From assembly GCF_001941625.1 (NCBI RefSeq), contig NZ_CP016076.1, positions 6,556,001-6,620,000 of the forward strand: DNA of 64,000 bases, written 5' to 3'. The stretch is from Actinoalloteichus fjordicus (lineage in GTDB: Bacteria > Actinomycetota > Actinomycetes > Mycobacteriales > Pseudonocardiaceae). The notes below the pieces were generated by a model that was not told where the DNA came from, made no database searches, and worked only from the letters and a program-made list of their open reading frames with translations. Numbering within the stretch: the stretch's first letter is position 1; each line of letters opens with the position of its first letter. Both the position numbers and the translations under genes were made by a program. This document shows positions 1 through 9,778 of the stretch, in pieces.

Positions 1-1
1 C

Positions 2-142
2 GGCAGATCGTCCTGCCTGGATCAGGATCACTACGACCGGGCGACGACGAGCGTCACGAGCATCCCGGAGAACTCCGACAGCGGAGTGTTGGAACTCGAC
101 ATGTACATGGGTGCGGGACAGTTGGAGGTCAGGCGTGGCTGA
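2..142 (+). CDS. C-terminal end of a PspC/LiaF-like membrane-associated protein (5' truncated by window edge)
   Basis: An open frame enters from the left edge and stops at TGA 140-142. The visible 46 residues end in SGVLELDMYMGAGQLEVRRG, the kind of repeated beta-strand tail (D-x-G-A-G-x-L-x-V) seen at the C-terminus of LiaF-like/DUF4097-like domains in actinobacterial PspC-domain proteins. The next gene starts inside this stop region (GTG at 135), so the two are translationally coupled. Family assignment rests only on this short tail; the rest lies outside the window. Confidence 0.45.
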   Translation, partial: GRSSCLDQDHYDRATTSVTSIPENSDSGVLELDMYMGAGQLEVRRG

Positions 143-359
143 GCGTGCCGACAAGCAGAAGGCAGTGCGGCGTCGCGGCCCGATGGATCTGCTGACGTTG
201 ATCGGCGGCGTGATCGCGCTGCTGATCGCCGCGTACACGTTCTCCGACGGCAACGACTGGCTCCCGCTGCTGAACCTGCGGTGGGTCCTGGCCGCCGGGG
301 CGGTCACCATCGGCCTGGCGCTGTTGGCAGGCTCGCTCCGGTCACGTCGGGAGGACTGA
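135..359 (+). CDS. Small two-helix membrane protein
   Basis: The 74-residue product has a basic N-terminus (about residues 1-17, many Arg/Lys) followed by two hydrophobic helices (about 20-36 and 48-66) and a charged SRRED tail. GTG 135 is preferred because GGAGGT lies at 124-129 just upstream and the start overlaps the stop of the preceding gene. The coupling suggests a partner of the upstream PspC/LiaF-like envelope protein. No catalytic motif is visible and the function is unknown. Confidence 0.6.
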   Translation: MAERADKQKAVRRRGPMDLLTLIGGVIALLIAAYTFSDGNDWLPLLNLRWVLAAGAVTIGLALLAGSLRSRRED

Positions 360-477
360 TCACGCGGCCCGGCCGCCGGAAGGAGCGATGACCCGCATCG
401 AGGCGCACCGCCGTCTTCAGCGGGAACTCGGCGAGCGGATCGGCACTAGTAGTCTTCCCGGGGAGGTGCGGGGAGCG

Positions 478-1509
478 GTGTCGACACAGACGCAGGGGGA
501 GCATCGACCCACGCTGGAGGATGTCGCCGCGCTGGCGGGCGTCTCACGGGCGACCGTGTCCAGGGTGGTCAACGACTCGCCGAGGGTGAGCCCGGAGGCC
601 AAGGAGTCGGTGTACTCCGCCATCAGGGAGCTGGGCTATGTGCCCAATCGCGCGGCCAGGACGCTCGTGACCCGGCGGACCGGCGCGGTCGCCGTGGTGA
701 TCTCGGAGCCGGAGTCGAAGATCTTCGACGATCCTCGGTTCGCCACCGTCGTGCGCGCCGCAGCAGGCAGGCTGGGCGAACTCGACGCGGCCATGGTGTT
801 GATGCTGGTCCACTCGCCGGAGGACGAGGCACGCACCGAGCGGTTCCTGTTGGGCGGGCACGTCGACGGCGCGCTGCTGTTCACGCCGCATCGCGGTGAT
901 CCGCTGCCCTCGGCCATGTCAGCCCTGCCGATTCCGACCGTCTTCGGCGGCAGGCCGTGGGCGGGCGGCCACCGGTTGCACCTGGTGGACACCGACAACC
1001 GGGAGGGCGGCAGGCTCGCAGGCCGACACCTCATGGATCTCGGACGGCGACGGATCGTCAGCGTCACCGGGCCGCTGGACGAGCATGCCGCCATCGACCG
1101 GCTCGACGGCTGGCGGCTGGCGACCGGGGCGGACGAGGCGACGACGGACCTGCGCACGGAGTCAGGTCACTTCGCCCGGGAGGGCGGCGAGCAGGCCATG
1201 CGCACGCTGCTGAACCGGGTTCCCGATCTCGACGGCGTGTTCGCCGCCAGCGACCTGATGGCAGCGGGTGCGATCGATGCGCTGCGCAAGGCAGGCCGAC
1301 GGGTGCCGGAGGACGTCGCCGTCGTCGGATTCGACGATCAGCCCGCCGTCGCCCCGCACACCAGTCCGCCGCTGACCACCGTCGCGCAGGACGCCCAGGA
1401 GCAGGTCCGCCGGATGGTGCACCTGCTCACCCGGCTGATCGCGGGCGAGGACGTCCCGCCCGGCCGCGAGGTCCTGCCGGTGCACCTGGTGCGCCGAGGA
1501 TCGGCGTGA
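478..1509 (+). CDS. LacI-family transcriptional regulator
   Basis: The protein has the classic LacI N-terminal helix-turn-helix and hinge (TLEDVAALAGVSRATVSRVV, residues 12-31), followed by a periplasmic-binding-protein-like sensor domain with the family's late motif for operator-bound repressors (AVVGFDDQP). Start GTG 478 is chosen because GGGGAGG lies 11 nt upstream and it gives the usual length of about 343 residues. An in-frame ATG at 388 would add 30 residues with untypical codons (ACT AGT AGT CTT) and has a ribosome site only 2 nt away. It probably represses sugar-use genes. The ligand cannot be read from sequence, and no sugar operon is adjacent. Confidence 0.9.
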   Translation: MSTQTQGEHRPTLEDVAALAGVSRATVSRVVNDSPRVSPEAKESVYSAIRELGYVPNRAARTLVTRRTGAVAVVISEPESKIFDDPRFATVVRAAAGRLGELDAAMVLMLVHSPEDEARTERFLLGGHVDGALLFTPHRGDPLPSAMSALPIPTVFGGRPWAGGHRLHLVDTDNREGGRLAGRHLMDLGRRRIVSVTGPLDEHAAIDRLDGWRLATGADEATTDLRTESGHFAREGGEQAMRTLLNRVPDLDGVFAASDLMAAGAIDALRKAGRRVPEDVAVVGFDDQPAVAPHTSPPLTTVAQDAQEQVRRMVHLLTRLIAGEDVPPGREVLPVHLVRRGSA

Positions 1510-1632
1510 CACGGCCGGACGGCGCGGGTCGAGGCCCGCGCACACCCCAGCCCGCCGCGCACCCCGAGTCCTCGGTCATACACGCCGATCGCTGATCGAC
1601 CTGCCCGGCGGGCTCGTCGCCACGAGCGACGG

Positions 1633-3207
1633 TCACTCCCACTCGATGGTGCCCGGCGGCTTGCTGGTGACGTCCAGCGTGACCCGGTTCACCTCGGCGA
1701 CCTCGTTGGTGATGCGGGTGGAGATTCGTTCCAGGACCTCGTAGGGCAGCCGGGTCCAGTCGGCCGTCATGGCGTCCTCGCTCGACACCGGGCGCAGCAC
1801 GATCGGGTGACCGTAGGTGCGACCGTCGCCCTGCACCCCGACCGAGCGGACGTCGGCCAGCAGCACCACCGGGCACTGCCAGATCTCCCGATCCAGGCCT
1901 GCGGCGGTCAGCTCCTCGCGGGCGATGGCGTCTGCGGCACGCAGGGTCTCCAGCCGCTCGGCCGTCACCTCGCCGATGATCCGAATACCGAGGCCGGGGC
2001 CGGGGAACGGCTGACGCTGCACGATGGTCTCCGGCAGCCCCAGCTCGAGTCCGACCCGACGGACCTCGTCCTTGAACAGGGCTCGCAGGGGCTCGACCAG
2101 GCCGAACCGCAGATCGTCCGGCAGCCCGCCCACGTTGTGGTGGCTCTTGATGTTGGCGGTGCCGGTGCCGCCGCCGGACTCCACCACATCCGGGTACAGC
2201 GTGCCCTGCACGAGGAACTCGACCTCTTCGCCGTGCTCCCCGGCCTCGGCCTGGAGATCACGGGCCGCCTGCTCGAACACCCGGATGAACTCCCGGCCGA
2301 TGATCTTGCGCTTCTGCTCGGGGTCGGTCACGCCTGCCAGGGCGGCGAGGAAACGCTCTTTCGCGTCGACGGTGATCAGCCGGACGCCGGTCGCGCCGAC
2401 GAAGTCCCGCTCCACCTGGGCCCGCTCACCCGCCCGCAGCAGGCCGTGATCGACGAACACACAGGTGAGCTGGTCGCCGACGGCCCGCTGCACCAGCGCC
2501 GCGGCGACGGCGGAGTCCACGCCGCCGGACAGGGCGCAGATGACCCGGCCGGAGCCGACCTGGTCGCGGATCAAGGCGACCTGGTCGTCGACGATCGACG
2601 CGGTGGTCCACGCCGGGCCGAGGCCCGCGATGTCGCGCAGGAACCGCCGCAGCACCTCTTGTCCGTGCGGGGAGTGCGCCACCTCGGGGTGGTACTGCAC
2701 GCCCGCGAGCCTGCGCTCGACGTCCTCGAAGGCCGCGACGGGGGCCCCCGCGCTGGTCGCGGTGACCGCGAAGCCCTCCGGCGCCTTCGTCACCGCGTCG
2801 CCGTGGCTCATCCACACCGGGTGGTGGCCGGGCAGGTCGGTGTGCAGGACGCCCTTGGTCGACTCCAGATCAAGATCGGTCCGCCCGTACTCGCGGGTGC
2901 CGGTCTGTTCCACCGTGCCGCCGAGGGCCTGGGCCATGACCTGGAAGCCGTAACAGATGCCGAACACCGGCACGCCGGACGACAACAGCTCCGGGTCGAA
3001 CCCGGGCGCGCCGTCGGCGTAGACGCTGGACGGTCCGCCGGAGAGCACCACGGCGGCCGGGTCGCGGGCGAGCAGCTCCGCCGTCGACGACGAGTGCGGC
3101 ACCACCTCGGAGTACACCTGCGCCTCTCGGACGCGGCGTGCGATGAGCTGGGCGTACTGCGCGCCGAAGTCGACGACGAGTACCGGCCCCTTCGCACTGC
3201 TGGGCAC
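1633..3207 (-). CDS. guaA: GMP synthase (glutamine-hydrolysing)
   Basis: Converts XMP, ATP and glutamine to GMP, the last step of guanine nucleotide synthesis; cytosolic homodimer. The class-I amidotransferase domain has the nucleophile in GICYG (Cys85) and the His/Glu of YHPEVAHS. The ATP-pyrophosphatase P-loop SGGVDSA lies near residue 235, and the C-terminus ends in the conserved [12 protein letters not shown] 3207 is chosen because an AGGAGG sits just upstream (about 3213-3218) and it gives 524 residues, normal for GuaA; longer upstream frames would add unrelated sequence. It is convergent with the LacI gene and divergent from the aldehyde-dehydrogenase-like gene. guaB and guaB3 lie 8-10 kb away on the same strand. 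Confidence 0.97.
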   Translation of the reverse strand: MPSSAKGPVLVVDFGAQYAQLIARRVREAQVYSEVVPHSSSTAELLARDPAAVVLSGGPSSVYADGAPGFDPELLSSGVPVFGICYGFQVMAQALGGTVEQTGTREYGRTDLDLESTKGVLHTDLPGHHPVWMSHGDAVTKAPEGFAVTATSAGAPVAAFEDVERRLAGVQYHPEVAHSPHGQEVLRRFLRDIAGLGPAWTTASIVDDQVALIRDQVGSGRVICALSGGVDSAVAAALVQRAVGDQLTCVFVDHGLLRAGERAQVERDFVGATGVRLITVDAKERFLAALAGVTDPEQKRKIIGREFIRVFEQAARDLQAEAGEHGEEVEFLVQGTLYPDVVESGGGTGTANIKSHHNVGGLPDDLRFGLVEPLRALFKDEVRRVGLELGLPETIVQRQPFPGPGLGIRIIGEVTAERLETLRAADAIAREELTAAGLDREIWQCPVVLLADVRSVGVQGDGRTYGHPIVLRPVSSEDAMTADWTRLPYEVLERISTRITNEVAEVNRVTLDVTSKPPGTIEWE

Positions 3208-3373
3208 TGGCGAACCTCCTGAAGACGGACGAGACCTCGGGTGACCCGCACATCGTCCCAGGTGAGACAGCTCGGCCGACCAGCGGCGTCGGCTTCCCTC
3301 AGCCGGGTGAGTCTCAGGCCACACCGACCCGAGGTCCGCCCGCGCCGCAAGATCGTCCGCATACGGTGTCGCA

Positions 3374-4831
3374 GTGGACATCACGAACAGCCAAGACGGC
3401 GGAGTGGACGCCTTCACCCCTACCCCGCGCCCCTGCTGGATCGCGGGGAGACCGGAGTCGGGCGACGGCAGGCAGGAGGTCCGCCACCCCTACGACGAGA
3501 CGGAGGTGGCGACCGTCTGCGTACCGGACTCCGACCAGGTCTGGCGCGCGGTGCGGGGGGCAGCTGCCGTGCGCGGCGAGATCGCGACGCGCTCCCGCCG
3601 GGCGGTGTCCACGACGCTGGCGGCACTGGCGCACGGCCTGACCGACCGCGCCGAGGAGTTCGCCGAGATCATCACGGCCGAGAACGGCAAGCCGCTGCGG
3701 TGGGCCGAGCTGGAGGCCGCCAGGGCCGCCTCGGTGTTCCGGCTGGCCGCCTCCTCGGTCGACGCGGGCGGCGGCGAGGCGGACCGGTGGGCGACGGGCG
3801 CGTCGAGCAGGCGGGTCCCGCGCGGCCCGGTCCTGGCGCTCACCTCGGTCGACTATCCGTTGTACACGGCGACGCGACAGGTGGCCGCTGCCCTCGCCGT
3901 CGGCGCTCCCGTGCTGGTCAAGCCCCCGCTGCGCACTCCGCTGTCGGCCCTGATGCTCGGGGAGCTGCTGGCCGAGGCGGACCTCCCGGAGGGCGCGTTC
4001 TCCGTGCTGCCGCTGGACGACGAGGCCGCGCAGGCGCTCGCGGGTGACGAGCGGGCCGCCGTGGTCTCGCTGACCGGCTCCCGCCACACCGCCGCGATCC
4101 TGCGCCGGGTCGTGGCCGATCGACATCTCGTGCTCGAACTCGGCGGCGTCACGACGGCCCTGGTGTGTGCCGACTGGTCGGCGCCTGCCGATCTCGACCT
4201 GGCAGCCCGCCGCATCGCGGAGTTCGGCAATCACCAGGCAGGCCAGTCCGCCGAGGCGGTGCAGCGGGTGGTGGTCGACGAGTCGGTGCTGGCGGACTTC
4301 CTGCCGCGGCTGACGGCGGCCGTGGGCGAACTGCGCACCGGCGACCCGCACGATCCCGAGGTTCAGGTGGGTCCGCTGATCGACCAGGCCGCCTCGATCC
4401 GGGTCGGCAACTGGATCACGGAGGCCGTCGAGACCGGCGCCGAGGTGCTCGTCGGCGGGAACCGTTCCGGCACCACCGTCGAACCGACGGTGCTGGTGGG
4501 GGCGTCGACGACGGCCAGGCTGTGGCGGGAGGAGGCGTTCGGGCCGGTGCTCGTCGTCTCGGCGGCGGCCGGGCTGGACGCGGCGCTCGGCCAGATCGAG
4601 GACTCGCTGCCCGGCGGCCGGGCATCGGTGTTCACCCGTGATCGCCACGCCGTCCTGCGGGCAGGCACGGCGTTGGCCGCCGACGAACTGGTGATCGGGG
4701 ACGTGCCCGCCGTGGAGGCCAGACACGAGCGGGGCGCCGACGTCGAGGCGCCGGATCGCGCGGCGCTGCACCGGTTGATGCGCGAGTTCACCGTGGAACG
4801 ACGCACGGTCTTCGCCGACGATCTGAGCTGA
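3374..4831 (+). CDS. Aldehyde dehydrogenase-like protein lacking the catalytic cysteine
   Basis: The 485-residue protein has the ALDH fold signatures: the Lys183 region [10 protein letters not shown], the LELGG block with the general-base Glu255, and [10 protein letters not shown] near the C-terminus. The active-site block that normally reads A-G-Q-S-C is here AGQSA, placing Ala at 293 where the nucleophilic Cys belongs. The oxyanion Asn of the TPFN block is replaced by Asp160 (TSVDYPL). Loss of both residues argues that it does not oxidise aldehydes by the normal thioester route. NAD(P) binding may persist, so a structural, regulatory or unusual catalytic role is possible. It diverges from guaA with a gap of about 165 bp. 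Confidence 0.85.
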   Translation: MDITNSQDGGVDAFTPTPRPCWIAGRPESGDGRQEVRHPYDETEVATVCVPDSDQVWRAVRGAAAVRGEIATRSRRAVSTTLAALAHGLTDRAEEFAEIITAENGKPLRWAELEAARAASVFRLAASSVDAGGGEADRWATGASSRRVPRGPVLALTSVDYPLYTATRQVAAALAVGAPVLVKPPLRTPLSALMLGELLAEADLPEGAFSVLPLDDEAAQALAGDERAAVVSLTGSRHTAAILRRVVADRHLVLELGGVTTALVCADWSAPADLDLAARRIAEFGNHQAGQSAEAVQRVVVDESVLADFLPRLTAAVGELRTGDPHDPEVQVGPLIDQAASIRVGNWITEAVETGAEVLVGGNRSGTTVEPTVLVGASTTARLWREEAFGPVLVVSAAAGLDAALGQIEDSLPGGRASVFTRDRHAVLRAGTALAADELVIGDVPAVEARHERGADVEAPDRAALHRLMREFTVERRTVFADDLS

Positions 4832-5030
4832 TCGGGCCGAGCCGGGCCGGCCCCGCCTGGTCGGGTTTCGGCTGGTCGGTGCGGCATCGATCGGGCCGAT
4901 CACTCGCTGACTCCGGTCGGAATCCCTCGGCGACACCCTGGCTTGAAGCGCCGCCCGACCGAGTCCGCAGCACCGCCCACGGTGCCGTGGTTCCACCGGC
5001 ACAGCGGGCGAGGGACCAGCCGCAGCCGAC

Positions 5031-5672
5031 TCAGCCGACCGAGCCGACGGAGCCCACGGCGAGGTAGGCGACGTTGAAGGCGGCCGCGACGACCGCGGTG
5101 CCGACCACCGCGACGGCGAGTGCGCGCAGCTCGCGCAGTCGCCGGAAGGTCATCCCGGCCAGCAGGGCCGCCCCCGCCACCGTGATCACGATCCAGTAGA
5201 CCGGACTCGTGGTCTCGGCGACCTGGGTCAGGCCGTAGACACCCTCACCGATCCCGATACCCGACAGCAGAGCGGCGCCGGCGGCGGCCCGCAACTGCGA
5301 TGACGAACGCAGCCAGGCGGTGGCGATGCCGACGAAGGGGCCGGCCACGATGCCGATGACGCCGAACAGGACGGGGCTGTAGAACAGGCCTTGGAGCTGC
5401 GCCGCCAGCGAGTAACCGAGCACGAGCAGCACGAAGCTGATCGCGCCGACGATGCTCGCGGTCACCCCGGTCAACCGCGCACCGAAGACCATCAGTGCGG
5501 TCAGCAGCGCCCACCCGCTGGCCGAGTTGGCCAAGGAGGAGAATGACTCCGGTAACCATCCCTGGGCGAAGAAGGTCAAGCCTCCCAGCAGGAGACTGGC
5601 CATGGCGACCGCGCCGATTCGCAGCAGGCGGCGGGTTCGCTCGGGAGCTTGCTGACCCTCGATTCCGCGCAT
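5031..5672 (-). CDS. DUF6518-like polytopic membrane protein
   Basis: The 213-residue protein has a short basic cytoplasmic N-terminus and about six hydrophobic helices spread over residues 18-210. The segment SFSSLANSASGWAL resembles the conserved loop of DUF6518 proteins, which are common in actinobacteria and of unknown function. The extreme C-terminus VGSVGSVG is encoded by a run of near-repeats (cagccgactcagccgaccga). It is convergent with the aldehyde-dehydrogenase-like gene. The DUF assignment is from memory of the motif; membrane location is clear from the sequence. Confidence 0.65.
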   Translation of the reverse strand: MRGIEGQQAPERTRRLLRIGAVAMASLLLGGLTFFAQGWLPESFSSLANSASGWALLTALMVFGARLTGVTASIVGAISFVLLVLGYSLAAQLQGLFYSPVLFGVIGIVAGPFVGIATAWLRSSSQLRAAAGAALLSGIGIGEGVYGLTQVAETTSPVYWIVITVAGAALLAGMTFRRLRELRALAVAVVGTAVVAAAFNVAYLAVGSVGSVG

Positions 5673-6110
5673 CAGCGCACGTTACAGGTCCGCCGCATCG
5701 ACGTCGGAGAGTGCTCGCCGTCCATCGTCGACGAGGAACGAGGAACGCTGTTCGACGCTGATTCGAAACGTCAATGCCGGCAGGTCGAGATCGGCAGGAA
5801 TCACCAGTCAGTCGGTGCACGAGAAACATCCCGAATTCGTTCTCCGGTGTCGGTGACGCGCTCGGCCGGGATTATCGCCGGAACCGTCGTCGGTCCGGAC
5901 GGCCGGGTGATGCGGAATTCGGGAATCTCGGCAGCGATACGGCGTGCGCCCTATCCGCACGTCACGATGCTGACCGGCCGGCTGTTCAGCGGCTGCCAGA
6001 ACTGCCATGAGCAGCGGGAATCCCCTCATGGTCTAGACCCTTGTGCCCTGTCGTCCCTGCTGCCATGATTGATTGCGCTCGGACATTCGGCCCGCGATTG
6101 GAGTGCCCGT
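5673..6110. other. Intergenic region with a split inverted repeat
   Basis: No convincing gene is visible. The region separates two divergent genes and should hold both promoters. A 10-bp perfect inverted repeat, TCCCGAATTC at 5829-5838 and GAATTCGGGA at 5915-5924, spans 76 nt and could be a regulator site or chance. The sequence is less GC-rich than the flanking genes. Confidence 0.4.
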
Positions 6111-7517
6111 ATGCCCGCACTTCCCCCGTTCTCCCGCCGCCGATTCCTCGGCACCGCCGGTCTACTCGGTGCCGTGACCGCGCTCGGTGCGCCCGCTGTC
6201 GCCGAGGCCGCCGAGAATGACGTCATCCCGATCGACTGGCCGAACCTGGGGTCGTATCCGGGGGCCGATACCGCCGGGCAGCGGGTGACGACGATTCTCG
6301 CAGGCAGCACCCGCTATCTGATCGGACCCTGGTACGCCGGAATGTACCCGCGCTATCTCCCGGACGGCTATATCGATCTCCGGGGCACCGACGAGCGGGC
6401 CGTCCGGCTGCCCGCCATGGCCGCCGTGTCCGCCGCCACCGCGCTGACCACCGGTACCTACGACCCGCAGACGCTGTCCGCCGCCAACGCCGCCATCCGA
6501 ACGCGAAACCTCATCCGCACTCTGGCCGCGCGGCACCGGGCGAACAACGCCGACCCCGCGACGCGGTGGGGCAGTGGCTGGCAGACCGCGCTATGGGCCT
6601 ACTACACCGCGCTGGCAGGCTGGCTGTTCTGGGCGGAGCTGGACACCGCCGAGCGCGAGCATCTGGTCGCGATGCTGGTCTGGGAGGCACAGCGGCTGAC
6701 CACCGGAGACGACGTCTACCTCGTCGGCGGCAGCGGTGACCAGCTCTACATGACGCGCCGCGACGGCACCGTCGTCACCCCCGGCGACAGCAAGGCGGAG
6801 GAGAACAGTTGGAGCGCAGCCGCGCTCTCTCTGGCGGCGGTGATGATGCCGAACCACCCCGACGCCGCGAGCTGGCGGCGCCGAAACGTCGAACTCCTGG
6901 TGGCGGGAGCCGCCTGCCCTGCGGACCTCACGAGTGGCGAGACGATCAACGGCATCCGGCTGTCGAGCTGGCTGCAGGGCACGAACATCGCCGACGACGG
7001 CACCCTGCAGAACCATGATCGCCTGCATCCGCTGTACATGGTCTCCTTCGATCAGAGCCTCTACCAGGGCTTCGTCTTCGGCCTGGCCGACCGTGCGGCG
7101 CCGAGAGCCGCGCTGCACAACATCACGCGGACGTACGCCGCGCTGGTGGAGAAGCCGTTCCCGCTGCCGGACGGGGGCACCAGCACGATCTACCGACCGG
7201 GATCGGCGGAGATCTACTACCCCGAGGGCAACGACTGGGGCACACACTTCCCGTTCTACTTCGGCAACTTCGATCTGCTGGTCGACCTCACCGCCCAGGA
7301 CACCGGCATCGACCCGGCCGCGGCGACCTGGGAGCGGCTGCACAACGAGGACCAGCTGAACCTGATGTCCCGCTTCCCCGACGGCCGCACCTACGGCGCC
7401 AACGGAGAGAACACGTACTACGGCCGCGAGCACCGCATCGGGGTCATGGCCGCCCAGGCGTATCTGACGCTGTTCCTGGCCAGGAACACGAGGGGGAACC
7501 GGCTGCGGTGGCGGTGA
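6111..7517 (+). CDS. Tat-exported protein of unknown function, possibly an alpha/alpha-toroid carbohydrate-active protein
   Basis: The N-terminus carries a twin-arginine signal (SRRRFLG, residues 8-14) followed by a hydrophobic stretch and an Ala-rich cleavage region ending near AVAEAAE, so the folded protein is predicted to leave by the Tat route. The remaining roughly 440 residues are rich in Trp, Tyr and Asp/Asn, with helical blocks such as WGSGWQTALWAYYTALAGWL and YYPEGNDWGTHFPFYFGNFD, which is reminiscent of toroid polysaccharide lyases and hydrolases. I recognise no exact family or catalytic motif. ATG 6111 is chosen over an earlier frame because GGAG lies 8 nt upstream and it places the Tat motif correctly. 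Confidence 0.7.
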   Translation: MPALPPFSRRRFLGTAGLLGAVTALGAPAVAEAAENDVIPIDWPNLGSYPGADTAGQRVTTILAGSTRYLIGPWYAGMYPRYLPDGYIDLRGTDERAVRLPAMAAVSAATALTTGTYDPQTLSAANAAIRTRNLIRTLAARHRANNADPATRWGSGWQTALWAYYTALAGWLFWAELDTAEREHLVAMLVWEAQRLTTGDDVYLVGGSGDQLYMTRRDGTVVTPGDSKAEENSWSAAALSLAAVMMPNHPDAASWRRRNVELLVAGAACPADLTSGETINGIRLSSWLQGTNIADDGTLQNHDRLHPLYMVSFDQSLYQGFVFGLADRAAPRAALHNITRTYAALVEKPFPLPDGGTSTIYRPGSAEIYYPEGNDWGTHFPFYFGNFDLLVDLTAQDTGIDPAAATWERLHNEDQLNLMSRFPDGRTYGANGENTYYGREHRIGVMAAQAYLTLFLARNTRGNRLRWR

Positions 7518-7683
7518 GAGTGGGGTGACGGTACCGAGGTGCGGCCGGGCAGTGCGGCTGCCCGGCACGCCGCCCCGATGGAAGGCGGCGATCCATGCCG
7601 ACGGGGTCCGTCTCGAACCAGTGTCGACGCGCGGATTCGCCTACCGCCGCCTCGCCCCACGGCAGCGCGCTCGCGGACCTGTT

Positions 7684-8055
7684 CTACCTGTTCGATGAGC
7701 CCACGGTGGGACGGGGCCCACGCGACGTGACGGCGGCGCCGATGAAGCGAATCGCGTCCTTGGTTCGTGACGCCGCTTCCGGCCCGACGTGCCCGGCACC
7801 TTCGACAAGTCGGAACGAATGCGCGATGCCAAGCTCAGTCACGACTTCGTGCAGGTGGACTGCGCCGTCATGAAGCAGGAACTCATCGGCGGCACCGCAG
7901 TCCACGAGGATCGGCAGTCCGTCGGCACGAAGCTCTCCGGCACGACGAGCCTGCCCCTGGACAGAATTCCGGACATACGTGTTGATGCCGGCACCCGCAC
8001 CCATGGCCAGGTGAAGATCGCCGAGGACCGAGGGCGGTTCGCCTCTGGAACCGAA
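7684..8055 (-). pseudogene. 5'-truncated alpha/beta-hydrolase (esterase) remnant
   Basis: The frame encodes only the C-terminal part of an esterase-type alpha/beta hydrolase. LPILVDCGAADEFLLHDG carries the acid-residue loop and LVEGAGHVGPEA the catalytic-His loop. The nucleophile elbow (G-x-S-x-G) and the whole N-terminal half are missing, and homologous-looking sequence fades about 50 nt upstream of the first ATG (8004). A 106-residue frame from 8004 remains open, but without the nucleophile it is almost certainly a relic. It sits between the Tat protein and the WYL regulator. Confidence 0.6.
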
Positions 8056-8098
8056 TCGGGGGTCTCGCCACGCCGACGCCCGGTGATCGGAGCGGGCC

Positions 8099-9103
8099 TT
8101 ATGGCACCGGGAGGCCTGCGGTGCGGCCGGCGCGGCGGGACAGCTCGGCGAAGGCGTCTCGCAGCGCGGGCGGACCGACGACTTCGATCTCCGTAGCGAA
8201 CCGTGCCAGCGTGGCGGCCAAGGCGGCCCAGGTCCAGGAGCCGATCAGCAGCCTGGTTCGGGCGGGGCCGAGTTCTTCGACGAGTCCGTCGGCGGCGAAC
8301 GGAACCACCTGCGCGGCGGGCAGGTCGAGGATCACCTCGCCCTGACACGGCCATTCGTTCGCGCCCTCGGAGCCTGTGAAGCGGGCGGAGAGGAAGGCGG
8401 CCACGTTGCCGCCCGGCACCTCTCGCGGGGTGAACCGGGGCCCGTTCGGCACGCGAAGTGTCAGCCGGTCAGCGCGGTAGATCCGCCATTCCAAGCGTTC
8501 CGCGGCCCAGCCGACGAGGTACCAGCGCCCGTGGTGGACCACGAGGTGGTGGGGCTCCAACCGCCGAGGCGGCTGCGCTTCGGCACCGTCCGACCGTCCC
8601 GGCGAACGGTAGTCGAACCGCACCTCCTCCCCGGCTCGGATGGCGGCGCTCAGCGCGACCAGGACGTCGGTGCCGACCTGGGGGTCCTCCCCCCGCCCTG
8701 CCAACGCGATCGCCGTGACCTCCAGGGCGTCGACGCGCTGCCGCAGACGGGCGGGCAGGACCTGGCGCACCGTCGCGAGGGCGCGCGCGGCGGCCTCCTC
8801 GATGCCCGCTCCCGTCACGGTCGCGATGCGCAACGCCACGGCGAGCGCGACCACCTGCTCGTCGTCGAACAGCAGGGGTGGCAGTTCACTGCCTGCCTCG
8901 AGCCGGTAACCGCCCTCGGGCCCCCGGACCGCTTGGACGGGATATCCGAGCTCGCGCAGACGGTCGACGTCGCGGCGCACCGTGCGGTCGCTGACACCGA
9001 GCCGGTTGGCCAGCTGTTCCCCCGGCCAGTCCCGGCGGACCTGCAGCAACGACAGCAGGGCGAGCAGGCGAGACGAGGTCGTCGTCGACGAGGCGGTGGG
9101 CAT
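8099..9103 (-). CDS. WYL-domain DeoR/YafY-type transcriptional regulator
   Basis: The 334-residue protein has an N-terminal winged helix-turn-helix (about residues 10-60, with LANRLGVSDRTVRRDVDRLR). A WYL sensor domain follows with the diagnostic Trp194-Tyr195-Leu196 in GRWYLVGW, and then a C-terminal WCX-type segment. WYL domains bind nucleic acids or small ligands and are common in DNA-damage and stress regulators. ATG 9103 is the first start that puts the HTH at the N-terminus. It diverges from the VOC-fold gene at 9218 with a 114-bp gap, an arrangement that suggests it regulates that neighbour. Confidence 0.88.
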   Translation of the reverse strand: MPTASSTTTSSRLLALLSLLQVRRDWPGEQLANRLGVSDRTVRRDVDRLRELGYPVQAVRGPEGGYRLEAGSELPPLLFDDEQVVALAVALRIATVTGAGIEEAAARALATVRQVLPARLRQRVDALEVTAIALAGRGEDPQVGTDVLVALSAAIRAGEEVRFDYRSPGRSDGAEAQPPRRLEPHHLVVHHGRWYLVGWAAERLEWRIYRADRLTLRVPNGPRFTPREVPGGNVAAFLSARFTGSEGANEWPCQGEVILDLPAAQVVPFAADGLVEELGPARTRLLIGSWTWAALAATLARFATEIEVVGPPALRDAFAELSRRAGRTAGLPVP

Positions 9104-9217
9104 GTCTTCGACACTGTCACGAGTAGCGGACGTTCCCTGACCGGAACGGGTGACAGATTGGGTCTCGTCGCCGGAGATCTCCAGCGACGACATCCACGTG
9201 TGAAGGACCGGATCACC

Positions 9218-9685
9218 ATGTCGATCAATGCTGTCGCCCACCTGAACTTCCGCGGGCAGGCCCGCGCGGCCCTGGGGTTCTACCAGTCGGTGTTCGGCGG
9301 GCAGGTCATCGCCGCCACCTACGGCGACTTCGGCATGCCAGCCGAGCTGCCCGGTGCGGACAAGGTGGTGTTCGGCCAGGTCATCGCGGACAACGGCTTC
9401 CGGATCATGGCCTACGACGTCCCCGGTCAAGACGCACCTGTCGCCGAGGGCGCGCCGACCACACGCCGCGAGAACGGTGTCACCCTCACCGAGGAGCCGT
9501 TCTTCCTCTCCGTCCGAGGTGAGACGGTCGAGGAGGTCGGCGCGCTGTGGGAGCGGCTGGCGGACGGCGCCACCGTCATCGAGGCCTACGCCCCGGCTCA
9601 GTGGGCGCCCGCCTTCGGGATGCTGACCGATCGCTTCGGTATCACCTGGGTCCTCGACGTCGCGGCTGAGCACGCCCAGGCCTGA
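9218..9685 (+). CDS. VOC-superfamily (PhnB/glyoxalase-like) protein
   Basis: The 155-residue protein shows the PhnB-like VOC fold: an N-terminal beta-alpha unit (AVAHLNFRGQARAALGFYQSVFGG), a central HP-rich strand region and the terminal FGMLTDRFGITWVLDV block typical of this group. VOC proteins bind metals and small substrates or antibiotics. The exact reaction is unknown, and PhnB members often lack the full metal triad. ATG 9218 is preceded by GAAGGA. It is divergently paired with the WYL regulator and is the likeliest target of that regulator. Confidence 0.85.
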   Translation: MSINAVAHLNFRGQARAALGFYQSVFGGQVIAATYGDFGMPAELPGADKVVFGQVIADNGFRIMAYDVPGQDAPVAEGAPTTRRENGVTLTEEPFFLSVRGETVEEVGALWERLADGATVIEAYAPAQWAPAFGMLTDRFGITWVLDVAAEHAQA

Positions 9686-9778
9686 CGTCGTCTCGCCGGC
9701 ACCGCCCGGGGGTGCGGCTCGCCGACCCGTCGGACCGGGTTGGATCACCTGACCATCGTCTGCGAGAAGGATGAACGC

